Assembly (NCBI GenBank): GCA_005518205.2
Contig: RFFC02000011.1
Coordinates: 124,001 to 188,000 of the forward strand
Reading direction: 5' to 3'
Origin: Hormoscilla sp. GUM202
GTDB taxonomy: Bacteria; Cyanobacteriota; Cyanobacteriia; Cyanobacteriales; Desertifilaceae
DNA length: 64,000 nt
Shown here piece after piece: positions 19,466 through 28,676 of the stretch (within the stretch, counting starts at the first letter, position 1; every line of letters starts with the position of its first letter). The translations under genes were made by a program, and so were the position numbers. Under the pieces are notes generated by a model. The model did no database searches. It saw only the letters and a list, made by a program, of their open reading frames with translations, and was not told the origin of the DNA.

Positions 19466-20386
19466 CTACTGAATAACAACTTGAGGAATTAACAATATAT
19501 TATTCTCTTCATTGCCCAGCTTGCCAATCCCTAATATACGTCCATCGGCATGTTTTACTCTTACTATTCGATCGCCATCTGCATCAGATAGATTATTAAT
19601 TTCTGCTGCATGATTTACCGTTAAACGTTGACCCTGACACCAGCGTCGCGCTTTGTCTGCCGGAAGTTCGATCGCCTTTAAATGTGCCAGGGCGATATCG
19701 GGGGATATGGGGGTAAAGATCTGCTGTTGCAACTGAGATTCAAACTCATCAAATGTCAAGCTATCTGCTAAACTGAAGCCACTGCTATGAGTGCGATCGA
19801 GTGCTGCGAGGGTGCCACCAACCAGCAAAGCAGCACCCAAGTCCCGGGCGATCGCCCGAATATAGGTGCCCGGACCGCAGGCGATCGCCAGATCCAGTTC
19901 GGGAAAATCCCCTGGGCGCCAAGCCAAAACATCTATATTATAAACTTCCACAGAACGGGCCTGAACCTGAATCTTTTCGCCACTCCGGGCCATGTTATAG
20001 AGGCGTTTTCCCTGGACCTGAATGGCGCTATAATTGGGAGGCACCTGCTGAATTTTGCCCTCAAACTGCTTCAGGGCCGATCGCACGGTATCCAGGGTTA
20101 CATGATCTGCCGCTTGAGAAGAGATAACCTCCCCTTGGGTATCATCAGTAGTAGTAGTAACTCCCAAGCGAATAGTGGCATGATAAGCTTTATCTTGAGG
20201 GAGAAACTGTAATAGTCGCGTCGCCTTAGAGAGGGCGATCGGCAAAACCCCAGTCGCCGCCGGGTCTAAAGTGCCAGCATGACCCACCCGCTTGAGGCGC
20301 AGCAACCGCCGCACCCGCGCCACGCAGTCATGAGAAGTTAAACCCGCTGGTTTATTTAAGTTGAGAAAACCTGTCACAGTTAGCAA
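19466..20386 (-). CDS. truB: tRNA pseudouridine(55) synthase
   Basis: This 306-aa protein converts U55 of tRNA to pseudouridine in the T-loop. The N-terminal block [15 protein letters not shown] and the catalytic-Asp motif [12 protein letters not shown] (about residues 36-47) are clear, followed by [14 protein letters not shown] and a C-terminal PUA-like tail. Length fits the family. The start [13 protein letters not shown] is used; MTGF-like starts are common but no ATG exists at that place. Confidence 0.95.
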   Translation of the reverse strand: MLTVTGFLNLNKPAGLTSHDCVARVRRLLRLKRVGHAGTLDPAATGVLPIALSKATRLLQFLPQDKAYHATIRLGVTTTTDDTQGEVISSQAADHVTLDTVRSALKQFEGKIQQVPPNYSAIQVQGKRLYNMARSGEKIQVQARSVEVYNIDVLAWRPGDFPELDLAIACGPGTYIRAIARDLGAALLVGGTLAALDRTHSSGFSLADSLTFDEFESQLQQQIFTPISPDIALAHLKAIELPADKARRWCQGQRLTVNHAAEINNLSDADGDRIVRVKHADGRILGIGKLGNEENNILLIPQVVIQ

Positions 20387-20813
20387 ATGGATAATGGATA
20401 ATGGTAATACAAGTTAAAAAAAATGCGACGGAAAATCCACCCTGGAAAAGACTTACATACGATCATTTGTAGCATTATACCATTTTTTTGATATCCGATC
20501 TACTTGACGGGATCGCGGACGCTCGGGAGGCGGGAGCCTCAGAAGATCGTTACCAGGTTCTACCTGGTAACGAGATGGTAGGTTTTTTCTCTATGACAAC
20601 GTCAAATAAATTTGTATTATTTTTTCTAAATGTATTAGTCGGTTTTTAACCGACTTTCGCCTCGAAACCAGGCTCCCGCCTGGTAACGCGCGGGGTTTGC
20701 AACCCCCGGCGGTATAACAGCGAAGTGAGGGAATTACCCGGCTGAGAGTGTAGCAACATTCAAAAATAGTGCAAGATATCAGAAGAGCCCAACCGTAGCG
20801 TTTGTGAGATTTC
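20387..20813. other. Spacer with small inverted repeats
   Basis: Holds several short palindromic repeats: GAGGCGGGAGCCTC near 20526-20541, ACCAGGTTCTACCTGGT (about 20550-20566), GTCGGTTTTTAACCGAC (about 20638-20654) and CAGGCTCCCGCCTG (about 20669-20682). No gene seen. It must contain the promoter of the gene at 20814. Confidence 0.4.
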
Positions 20814-21644
20814 ATGAAAAAGAAAATCATAGCAGCGGCGACATTGTTGACCAGTATAGCCTTATCAGCCCCCGTGGCCGCCGAAAATCTCGTCGAACTC
20901 ACCCAGCTGCTAGGGACAAAAACCTGTCCGGGATGCGATCTCTCTAACGCTGGTTTGTACTTGGCAAACTTGCGCAAAGCCGATCTCAGGGAAGCTGACC
21001 TGTCAGGTGCTAATCTGGATCGAGCAAACCTCAGCCGTGCCAACCTCAGCGGTGCCGACCTGTCGGGTGCAGTTCTCTTTGACGCCAACCTCAGCGGTGC
21101 TAACCTCAGCGGTGCCAACCTCATGGGTGCCAACCTCAGTCGCGCTAACCTCGCAGGTGCCAATTTTACAGGTGCTAACCTCGCAGGTGCCAACCTCGGT
21201 CATGCCTTTCTCGGAAATGCAATTTTACAGGATGCTGTTTTAGAGGGGGCGATTTTGCGCGGCACAATTGCCCTTCCCAGGGGTATCCTCCAGCCTGAAG
21301 ATCGTTATAAGCTGGCTATAGCAGACGTGCAGCTGGGAGACCATAGAGGCGCGATCGCCAATTACGAGCAAGCATTAGAGCTAAATCCCGAATTTGCGCC
21401 AGCATACCTAGGTCGGGGCATTAGTCGCCTCCAGTTAGGAGATGCCCCCAGCGCCATAGCAGATTGGCAGACAGCTCGCGAACTGTTTGAACTCCAACAG
21501 AATACTCAGGGCTACGAAATTTCCCAGGAGTTGGTCGCCAAGACCGAAGAAGCGATCGCAGAAAGTCGCCGGGCAGCCAAACACCAGCGCTTTATGAATG
21601 CTATAGGATCGATCGCCTCCATGCTGCTCCAGTTTGTCCTCTAA
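20814..21644 (+). CDS. Secreted pentapeptide-repeat and TPR protein
   Basis: This 276-aa protein starts with a signal peptide (KKK, hydrophobic core, cleavage probably after PVAA at about residue 23). There follow about 22 pentapeptides from residue 40 to 155, giving a beta-helix, and one or two TPR units ([23 protein letters not shown]). Function unknown; a periplasmic scaffold is likely. Its last 210 bp overlap the unusually long 3' end of the convergent ferredoxin gene. Confidence 0.85.
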   Translation: MKKKIIAAATLLTSIALSAPVAAENLVELTQLLGTKTCPGCDLSNAGLYLANLRKADLREADLSGANLDRANLSRANLSGADLSGAVLFDANLSGANLSGANLMGANLSRANLAGANFTGANLAGANLGHAFLGNAILQDAVLEGAILRGTIALPRGILQPEDRYKLAIADVQLGDHRGAIANYEQALELNPEFAPAYLGRGISRLQLGDAPSAIADWQTARELFELQQNTQGYEISQELVAKTEEAIAESRRAAKHQRFMNAIGSIASMLLQFVL

Positions 21645-22034
21645 GGGATGTAATACTGAGCATAGGGATGGAATCTCGCAGCGGAGGGGGCGTTGGGGAG
21701 CTGGCAGCAGTCTGGCTAGGGGTTTACCATGGAGTAAATGTCGTTCTATCACCTCTGGCACATCTTGGGGCTGAACTCGGCAATACCAGGTTTCATCTGG
21801 CAGCACCTGCACCGTTGGACCAGTGCTACACTGTCCTTGGCAGTAACTGCCAGTGACCTCCACTCCCGGAATTTCTCCTGACTTGAAAGCTGCCAGCACT
21901 GCTGCGGAACCATTTTTCTGACAAGATCGGTACTGGCACACTAATACAGAATGTTGAGCATCAGCATTGGGATTTGCTCTTGAGCTGCTGGTTGGAGAAA
22001 AATCCTGTTCCTGCGGAGTTATTGGGCGTTGCAC
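21435..22034 (-). CDS. Thioredoxin-like [2Fe-2S] ferredoxin with altered start and extended tail
   Basis: Residues 28-105 match thioredoxin-fold [2Fe-2S] ferredoxins: Cys pairs in VCQYRSC and SYCQGQC and the segment GPTVQVLPDETWYCRV. These are small electron carriers. The present start is a GTG that belongs to the end of a MITE (22025-22194); before insertion a GTG near 22208 was in frame. The last ~69 residues run antisense through the pentapeptide gene, starting at a small repeat (about 21680-21705), and have no counterpart in the family, so the native stop seems lost. Expression after the insertion is uncertain. Confidence 0.75.
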   Translation of the reverse strand: MQRPITPQEQDFSPTSSSRANPNADAQHSVLVCQYRSCQKNGSAAVLAAFKSGEIPGVEVTGSYCQGQCSTGPTVQVLPDETWYCRVQPQDVPEVIERHLLHGKPLARLLPAPQRPLRCEIPSLCSVLHPLEDKLEQHGGDRSYSIHKALVFGCPATFCDRFFGLGDQLLGNFVALSILLEFKQFASCLPICYGAGGIS

Positions 22035-22194
22035 ATTTTTGGGATGATAGCAGTCAATGGTTGCAAATTGAAAATTGCCACGAGGAAAATTGAATAAGCT
22101 AATATAGTCTATTCTAGAACATTTATGACTATTTCAATTGACCATTCACAATTTTCAATTTTCAACCCTTATCATCCCGTAGTTGTGCAACGCC
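22025..22194. mobile_element. MITE family A, copy 1 (170 bp, 8-bp TSD)
   Basis: The ends are GGCGTTGCACA and TGTGCAACGCC. The flanking perfect 8-bp duplication is AGTTATTG (22017-22024 and 22195-22202). It is nearly identical over its full 170 bp to the copy at 27210-27379. It is non-coding with A/T-rich inverted internal repeats (CAATTTTCAA-type). It cuts the 5' end of the ferredoxin gene. Confidence 0.88.
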
Positions 22195-22372
22195 AGTTAT
22201 TGAATTCACGAATCTATTTTATATAGGTGCCAGTTAACTTGCATCTTAGCACCACTGTACCCTCTAACCGCAAGTATATATTTAGATCGTACTGACAGCA
22301 GTCTGAGAGGAAATGAGCAGATGCTTGCCAGGTAGCTTTACATTTAGTAACATAGTCTTTAGATTATCTTAA

Positions 22373-22523
22373 CCTAAGTTGCTACCTATAAAACCTCAAA
22401 ACCCAAATTAGCCCAAATTGGCCAAAATTGCCTTGTGATTTACCCCAAAATGGCATTTTTGCGGAGAAATTTACCAAAAATGGCTGTCGGGGACGTGGAA
22501 ATTTTTAGAGGTCGCAACTTGAG
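22373..22523. mobile_element. MITE family C, full copy (151 bp, 9-bp TSD)
   Basis: The ends are CCTAAGTTGC and GCAACTTGAG. The flanking perfect 9-bp duplication is TTATCTTAA (22364-22372 and 22524-22532). Same length as the copy at 57308-57458. It lies directly upstream of the GAF-PAS-GGDEF-EAL gene and may have removed or displaced its native start or promoter. Confidence 0.85.
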
Positions 22524-22537
22524 TTATCTTAAGACTA

Positions 22538-22926
22538 TTGGTAGGCATACAGCCAGCAGAGAGCCAGTCAAAGCAAAGCAGAAGACTAAGAAGAGTAAAT
22601 ATGCAAAGGACGATCGAGAGAGAAAGACAGAGAACGGGCTGTCGGGACCTGGGACAGTCCGAGGAAAGGGCGATCGGGCCTCTGCTGGAGCAGCTGGCAA
22701 GGCAGACGGCGATCGCACAGCTATCAGGGCGGGCCTTGAGTAGAATACCCCTGGCAACGCTGCTGTCGGAAGCGGCAGATATGGTGATGGAGACGCTCAA
22801 GGTAAAGGTGCTAGAACGGGAATCTCAGGTCTGGGAAGTGCGTACCAGTGTAGGCCAGAAATATCCAAATATAGTAGGAAGGGAAAGAGAAACTGCTACA
22901 GAGAAAGATTATGATTGTTGTCTGTT
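22538..22926 (+). pseudogene. GAF-PAS-GGDEF-EAL protein, segment 1 (start of GAF)
   Basis: The frame is open from a TTG at 22538 (first ATG at 22601) up to the group II intron. It encodes a linker and the first half of a GAF domain (LSRIPLATLLSEAADMVMET). The 5' end is uncertain because a MITE sits immediately upstream. The last codon is split: TT before the intron joins A after it (26530), giving an in-frame junction CLL-PLASGE. If the intron splices, this junction is silent; the later insertions would still break the protein. Confidence 0.7.
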
Positions 22927-23531
22927 GTGCGATTCGTTTAGTGTAAACTAACTTGACACGGGTCAAGAAAGGGGACCACTAACAGGGTTTCATTAGCCCT
23001 GAGAACTTACAGGTGATGGTGGTGAAAGCCCACCTCGACTCTGCAGGGGTAACAGCACCTTCCCCACGTTCGAGATGGCATCAAACCGTGAAGCGGGAAG
23101 GAAAGGCGCTCTGACTGGCAGCCTAGACCGGTCACCGTCGAGCAAGTAGTCATGATGAGCGAAAGCAAAGGTTTACAGATGTCGTAACAATCAACCAGCG
23201 GAATAAGGCTTATACGCTGGCCCAAAAGGGAAAGGATATAGGTCGTTGGCGGACAATCGACCGACCAATAAGCACTGACCATAAACCCGGCATATAGAAC
23301 CCATCTAAAACTACAACCAATCGTCTGTAGGAACGAAGTAAACCGGTTGCAGTACTCTCCATCACCGGTCGATACGATGGAGTAGCCACCACAGGCGCAA
23401 CATCTGCTCTCATCAAGCAGGTCTCAACCGGGAAAGATTGAGTGGAGAAGCAAATGGCTGCTTGTAATGAGCAGAATAGAGCTGACGCCCTCACGGTTTC
23501 GTCAAATGTAAAGTTGTATGTAGTAGTGAAT

Positions 23532-24086
23532 ATGTCACGGAACATAGTCGAAAGACAAGTGTATGACTGGAAGGCTGTCCCCTGGCGCAAGCTGGAAAGG
23601 ATAGTCTTTAAGCTACAAAAGCGAATCTACAGAGCGGCAGAAGAAGGCAATAAGCGGAAAGTTCGCAGGCTCCAAGGGTTACTGAATAGGTCATGGTCCG
23701 CAAAGATGATTGCGGTACGTCAGGTAACACAACAGAACCAGGGAAAGAAGACGGCAGGTGTGGATGGTGTGATAGCACTGTCCCCAGTAAAGCGTCAAGA
23801 ACTGGCAAGGCAACTAAAAGTCACCAGAAAGGCAAAGGCCAAACCTACACGACGAGTGTGGATACCAAAACCAGGACGGGACGAGAAACGGCCACTGGGA
23901 ATACCGACGATGTACGACCGCGCATTACAGGGGTTGGTCAAACAGTCACTAGAACCAGAGTGGGAAGCGTACATGGAGGCCAACTCATACGGATTCAGAC
24001 CGGGTCGGGGATGTCATGATGCAATCGGAGCAATAAGTAGTTGGACAAAATTAATTGCACAAAATCGAGAAAACTTGTTATACTAG
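23532..24086 (+). pseudogene. Group II intron reverse transcriptase/maturase, N-terminal fragment
   Basis: Starts MSRNIVERQVYDW like the intact protein of the cbiA intron. It contains the N-terminal RT blocks up to GFRPGRGCHDAIGAI, where IS630 enters; the last ~14 codons come from the IS. Precise removal of IS630 would restore AIGAIFNSIRKPKW in frame. Confidence 0.85.
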
Positions 24087-25214
24087 ATATAGCTACTCGT
24101 ACATGTAGCAGATTTTTGTCAAACTAACGGGGAGTCGGTTTTCATGCTCATCCCCGGCCAGATATATTTGACATAATATGACGATAAATTAGGAGAAATT
24201 AAGAAGGATTTTAATGCGCGAAATAAATGAGCTTTCTGCAAAATTGCTCTTACGAATTTATCATCAAAGTCGCCATCATCAAGTTCGTCAAAGAGCACAT
24301 TGTTTACTTTTGCGAGATCGAGAACATAAAAAAGTTAAAGAACTTATGGAAATCTTTGATGTTAGTTATAGAACTATCTACAATTGGATTAAAAATTGGG
24401 ATTCCGAGGGAATGGTCGGACTATATAATAAGTCTGGAAGAGGTCGTAAGCAAACCTTTAGTCTCGAACAAAAAGAAAAAATTAAAGCCTGGACTGAAGA
24501 AGAACCGAGGCAATTAAAAAAAGTGGTGGCTAAAATCAAAGAAGAATGGGGAATTGAAACAAGTGTTAAAACTGTTCAGAGAATATTGAAAACAATGAAT
24601 ATGAGTTGGCATCGGATGCGTAAAGGGGTAGCTGTCAGCCCCCCAGCTCAAGAGTATGAGGAAAAAAAAGCACAACTTGAACAACTGAAACTGTTAGACA
24701 ATTTGGGGGAAATTAATTTGTATTATTTAGATGAAAGTGGGTTTTATTTAATCCCTTGTGTCCCTTATGGATGGCAAAATATTGGGGAATATATAGAAGT
24801 ACCTAGTCGGAGTAGCCGCAGATTAAATGTATTAGGAATAATGAATCGCCACAATCATTTAGAAGCGTATGTATCTACTCAAAATATTAATTCAGATGTA
24901 GTCATAGCTTGTATCGATGCATTTTTTCCCACGAGAATGGAAAAGCAAACAGTAATTGTAGTAGACCAAGCATCTGTCCATACTAGTGATGCTATTCAAG
25001 ATAAGATTGAAGAATGGAAAGAACGCAATATTACTATATTCCATCTCCCCACTTATTCACCTCATTTGAATTTGATTGAAATCTTGTGGCGGTTTATTAA
25101 ATACGAATGGATTGAAATCGATGCTTATTCTTGCTGGAAAAACTTAGTTGATTCCGTTGAAACAATCATAAAAAATTTTGGAGAAAAATATGTAATTAAT
25201 TTTGTCTGACTACT
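24036..25214 (+). mobile_element. IS630 family insertion sequence
   Basis: This 1179-bp element has imperfect terminal inverted repeats (AGTAGTTGGACAAAATTAAT against AGTAGTCAGACAAAATTAAT). It is flanked by the dinucleotide TA on both sides (24034-24035 and 25215-25216), the IS630 target signature. It is nested in the intron-encoded maturase gene. Confidence 0.88.
24214..25209 (+). CDS. IS630 family transposase
   Basis: This 331-aa protein has an N-terminal helix-turn-helix (VKELMEIFDVSYRTIYNWIKNW) and the DDE catalytic core: YLDESGF, IVVDQASVHTS and YSPHLNLIEILWRFIKYEW. It has a single intact frame from ATG to TGA just inside the right end. Its codon use is AT-rich compared with the surrounding intron, suggesting recent arrival from another source. 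Confidence 0.92.
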   Translation: MREINELSAKLLLRIYHQSRHHQVRQRAHCLLLRDREHKKVKELMEIFDVSYRTIYNWIKNWDSEGMVGLYNKSGRGRKQTFSLEQKEKIKAWTEEEPRQLKKVVAKIKEEWGIETSVKTVQRILKTMNMSWHRMRKGVAVSPPAQEYEEKKAQLEQLKLLDNLGEINLYYLDESGFYLIPCVPYGWQNIGEYIEVPSRSSRRLNVLGIMNRHNHLEAYVSTQNINSDVVIACIDAFFPTRMEKQTVIVVDQASVHTSDAIQDKIEEWKERNITIFHLPTYSPHLNLIEILWRFIKYEWIEIDAYSCWKNLVDSVETIIKNFGEKYVINFV

Positions 25215-25216
25215 TA

Positions 25217-26523
25217 TTCAACAGCATCAGAAAACCTAAATGGGTGCTGGATGCGGATATTGCAAAGTGTTTTGATAGGATTGACCACTCAGCGATCCTG
25301 AACAAACTGAATACTACATCACCAATCCGTAGACAAATACGGGCATGGTTAAAAGCCGCTGGGTAGCGTAGGGGTCCCGGAGCGTGGACCAGGGGACATG
25401 GCAAACCACAGATGCAGGAACTCCACAAGGGGGTGTGATATCCCCTCTGTTGGCCAATATAGCCCTACATGGGTTAGAGAACGAGGTCATGAGGCTTGCA
25501 AAAACAAAAAGAGAGAAAGAGAATCTGACAGTCGTCAGATATGCGGACGACTTTGTGGTAATACACGATGACCGGTCAATGATAGAACGAGCAAAAGGAG
25601 TTGTCGAGCAGTGGTTAAAAGGAGTAGGTCTGGAGTTAAAAGCCGAAAAAACCAACATATCCCACACCCTTGAGGGGAATGACCCTGGGTTCGACTTCCT
25701 GGGGTTCAATATTCGCCAGTACAGGGTAGGGAAACACAGAAGCGGCAAATCTCCGCACGGGGCCATCTTAGGATTCAAGACACTAATCAAGCCCAGCAGC
25801 AAATCCATCAGGAAACATAAAGAGCGACTATCTCAAATAGTGCGCAGCCACAAAGCGGCACCACAGGCAGCATTGATAACCAAACTCAACCCGGTAATAC
25901 GGGGATGGTGCAACTACTTCAAGACTGCGGTGAGTAAGGAAACTTACTCCGACATGGACAATTACCTGTGGGAGATACTATGGCAATGGGCAAACAGACG
26001 GCATCCCAACAAATCGGGCGAATGGATTGCCAGGAAGTATTGGACCCCTACCAAGGAAGTCAAATGGAACTTCATTGGCAAAACAAAACACAAGGAGGAA
26101 ATAGAGCTTACCCGACATGCAAAAACTGAAATAGTCAGACACGTAAAAGTGAAGGGGACAGCTAGCCCATTCGACGGTAACCTAGTGTATTGGAGCAAGA
26201 GACTTCCAAAGAGCCCGGACGTAAGCACACGAGTGATTAACTTACTGAAGAGGCAACACGGGAAATGCGAAATGTGCGGACTAACGTTTAAGGACAGTGA
26301 CCAGTGGGAAGTGGACCACATCATGCCAACCATGCGTGGTGGTAAAGACTGGTACTCTAACCTCCAGTTGCTGCACGACTATTGCCACGATTCCAAGTCT
26401 GCCCGGGATGGCAGCAAGGGAGGCCGTATCTATGACAAAGATGGCGAAACTGAGGAGCCGGATGAGGTGAAAGTCTCACGTCCGGTTCTGAAGACGAGTC
26501 GGTCCGGTGACGGACTGGCTTAG
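25217..26523 (+). pseudogene. Group II intron maturase, C-terminal fragment with stop
   Basis: Continues the RT domain after IS630 (PKWVLDADIAKCFDRI). Near 25362-25385 an insert of about 22-24 bp resembling a small interspersed repeat (GTAGCGTAGGGGTCCCGGAG) brings in a TAG and a frameshift. From 25384 the frame continues with YADD (VVRYADDFVVI), the maturase X domain and an HNH endonuclease (CEMCGLTF, WEVDHIMPTMRGG). All catalytic motifs survive, but not in one protein. Intron function would need a maturase in trans. Confidence 0.85.
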
Positions 26524-26529
26524 TTTAAT

Positions 26530-27232
26530 ACCTTTGGCCTCTGGAGAAGCTCAGATGGCCGACTATATTCTCCAGTTGAGCAAGCCAGTGGCCATCGAAG
26601 ACTTGTGGCAGATGCCCGGTGCAGAATCTCAAGAATTGCGCGATCGAGGGTTAGTCAGCTGTGCGGGGGTGGTGATTCCCAGGACGGAACAGCCTTTTGG
26701 GGTATTATTGGCTTGCAGCTACCAAAGGCAAAAATTTACCGATTATGACGTACAATTCCTGGAGGCGATCGCCAATATTCTGTCCCAGGCGATCGAGCAG
26801 CACCGTTCCCAGGAAGAACTGCGACTGTTGGCCTCAGCAGTACACAATGCTCAAGATTCGATCCTGATTACTAACACTAATCTCAAGTCACCCGGTCCCG
26901 AAATTGTGTTCGTCAATCCCGCCTTCACCCGGATGACCGGCTATAGTGCATCGGAGGCGATCGGGAATACGCCCCGGATGCTGCAAGGTCCAGACACGGA
27001 CCCGAAAGTGTTGGATCGACTGCGGGAAGATTTATCAGCAGGACGGGTGTTCTATGGAGAAACCATCAACTACCGCAAAGATGGAACGGAATTTTACAAC
27101 GGGTGGCACATAGAGCCAATTTACGACAGTAAAGGGGAAGTGACTCACTATCTGGCCATTCAGCGGGACATTACCGATCGCAAAAAGGCAGAGGAGCAAT
27201 TATATTATCGGCGTTGCACATTTTTGGGATGA
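26530..27232 (+). pseudogene. GAF-PAS-GGDEF-EAL protein, segment 2 (rest of GAF, PAS)
   Basis: Continues the GAF domain from the intron junction (PLASGEAQMADYIL, then SCAGVVIPRTEQPFGVLLA) and then a full PAS/PAC domain (SILITNTN, VFVNPAFTRMTGYSA, HYLAIQRDITDRKKAEE). The frame runs into a MITE at 27210 and stops at 27232. Read past the MITE via the 8-bp duplication it continues as EEQLYYQAFHDGLTG. Confidence 0.85.
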
Positions 27233-27379
27233 TAGCAGTCAATGGTTGCAAATTTAAAATTGCCACGAGGAAAATTGAATAAGCTAATTTAGTCTATTCT
27301 AGAACATTTATGACTATTTCAATTGACCATTCACAATTTTAAATTTTCAACCCTTATCATCCCGTAGTTGTGCAACGCC
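27210..27379. mobile_element. MITE family A, copy 2 (170 bp, 8-bp TSD)
   Basis: Ends GGCGTTGCACA and TGTGCAACGCC, with the perfect 8-bp duplication ATATTATC (27202-27209 and 27380-27387). It is nearly identical to the copy at 22025-22194. It separates the PAS and GGDEF parts of the host gene and introduces stops. Confidence 0.9.
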
Positions 27380-27387
27380 ATATTATC

Positions 27388-28616
27388 AAGCATTTCACGA
27401 TGGACTGACAGGGTTACCCAACCGAGAATTATTGAGGAAACAACTGTGGGCAGCAGCGACGCGACTGCAACAGGAACCAGGATATCAGCTGGCGCTGCTG
27501 TTTTTGGACCTGGAGCGCTTCAAACTGATTAATGACAGTCTGGGACATTTGGCAGGGGACCAACTGCTGATTGCCATTGCCAAGCGCTTGAATTTCTATC
27601 TCAACCCCTCAGATCTGGTAGCCCGAGTAGGAGGAGATGAGTTTGCTATCCTGCTAGAAAATGCCAATCAAGAGATGGCGATCGAGGTAGCGGAATTAAT
27701 CCAGAAGGAATTGAGCGTTCCCTTGCTGATTGACGGACAGGAAGTATTTACTACTGCTAGCATTGGTATAGTTCTGGGTGTCTCGGAGGGGATGGATCGA
27801 TCTGGATGGAACCTTGATTTATCTGGAAAGATGTACTCAGATCTGTCACAAGAGTTGCTGCGAAATGCCGATATTGCCATGTATCGTGCCAAGGCAGAGG
27901 GTGGGGCAAAAGCGGTGGTGTTCGACCAAAAGATGCACGATGTCTGTGTCTCACGCCTGCGCCTGGAGAACGACTTGCGACCGGCAATTGAGCAGCAGCA
28001 ATTACTACTTCATTATCAGCCCATTATCTCACTCCAGACGGGCAAAATTACAGGTTTCGAGGCCCTAGTACGCTGGCAACATCCCAGTCGGGGTCTAATT
28101 TCTCCAGTCCAGTTTATCCCCGTAGCAGAGGAGACTGGGTTAATTATTCCTTTGGGTTGGTGGGTATTGCGAGAAGCTTGCACGCAGTTGGCCCATTGGC
28201 AACAGCGCTTTTCTACACCATTAACTATGTGTGTGAATCTGTCTACGAAGCAGTTTTCTCAACCGGATATGATCTGGCGGTTGGATCAAATTTTGCGCCA
28301 TACTAAGTGCGATCGGTACAGTCTGAAGCTGGAAATCACTGAAAGCGCGATCGTGGAAAATGATGAATTGGTAGTCTGTACCTTGGAAAAGATAAAATCC
28401 TTGGGAATAGGGCTGAGTATTGATGACTTTGGTACGGGGTACTCTTCTCTGAGTCGCCTGCACAAATTGCCAATACATACCTTAAAGATTGACAAGTCCT
28501 TTGTCAGTCCCATGCACATCGATCGGGAGAACGCCGAGAGCGTGCGGACGATCGTGTCTCTGGCCCACAACTTAGGGAGGGTGCATCCCAGTTTGGTAAT
28601 GAGTATTTTTGCTTAG
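27388..28616 (+). pseudogene. GAF-PAS-GGDEF-EAL protein, segment 3 (GGDEF, most of EAL)
   Basis: Encodes a diguanylate cyclase domain with the intact signature VARVGGDEFAILL and DGLTGLPNR, then an EAL phosphodiesterase domain with GFEALVRWQHP, EITESA and IDDFGTGYSSL. These enzymes make and break cyclic di-GMP. The last residues from base 28579 are from the ISKra4-type element. A start inside (for example 27432) could give a GGDEF plus incomplete EAL protein, so residual cyclase activity is conceivable. Confidence 0.85.
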
Positions 28617-28676
28617 TCGAGCAACTGACGAGATGATGTTAGGCTGAGATACCAGACAAACGTTCCCCCTGAAACG

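Larger units (their letters stand above)
22927..26529 (+). mobile_element. Group II intron with disrupted maturase, carrying IS630
   Basis: The 5' end is GTGCGATTCG at 22927 and the 3' end is TTTAAT at 26529, just after a domain V hairpin (GAGCCGGATG, GAAA, CACGTCCGGTTC, about 26455-26488) and domain VI. It is closely related to the intron in cbiA (60349-62751). Without the nested IS (24036-25214) its length is about 2.4 kb. The ribozyme parts look complete, but the encoded maturase is broken twice. Confidence 0.88.

Noticed and set aside
21003..21243. Repeat-like frames in the pentapeptide genes (also 10858-11418, 20591-21193)
   Set aside because: They are shadows of the 15-base periodicity of pentapeptide-repeat genes in other frames.
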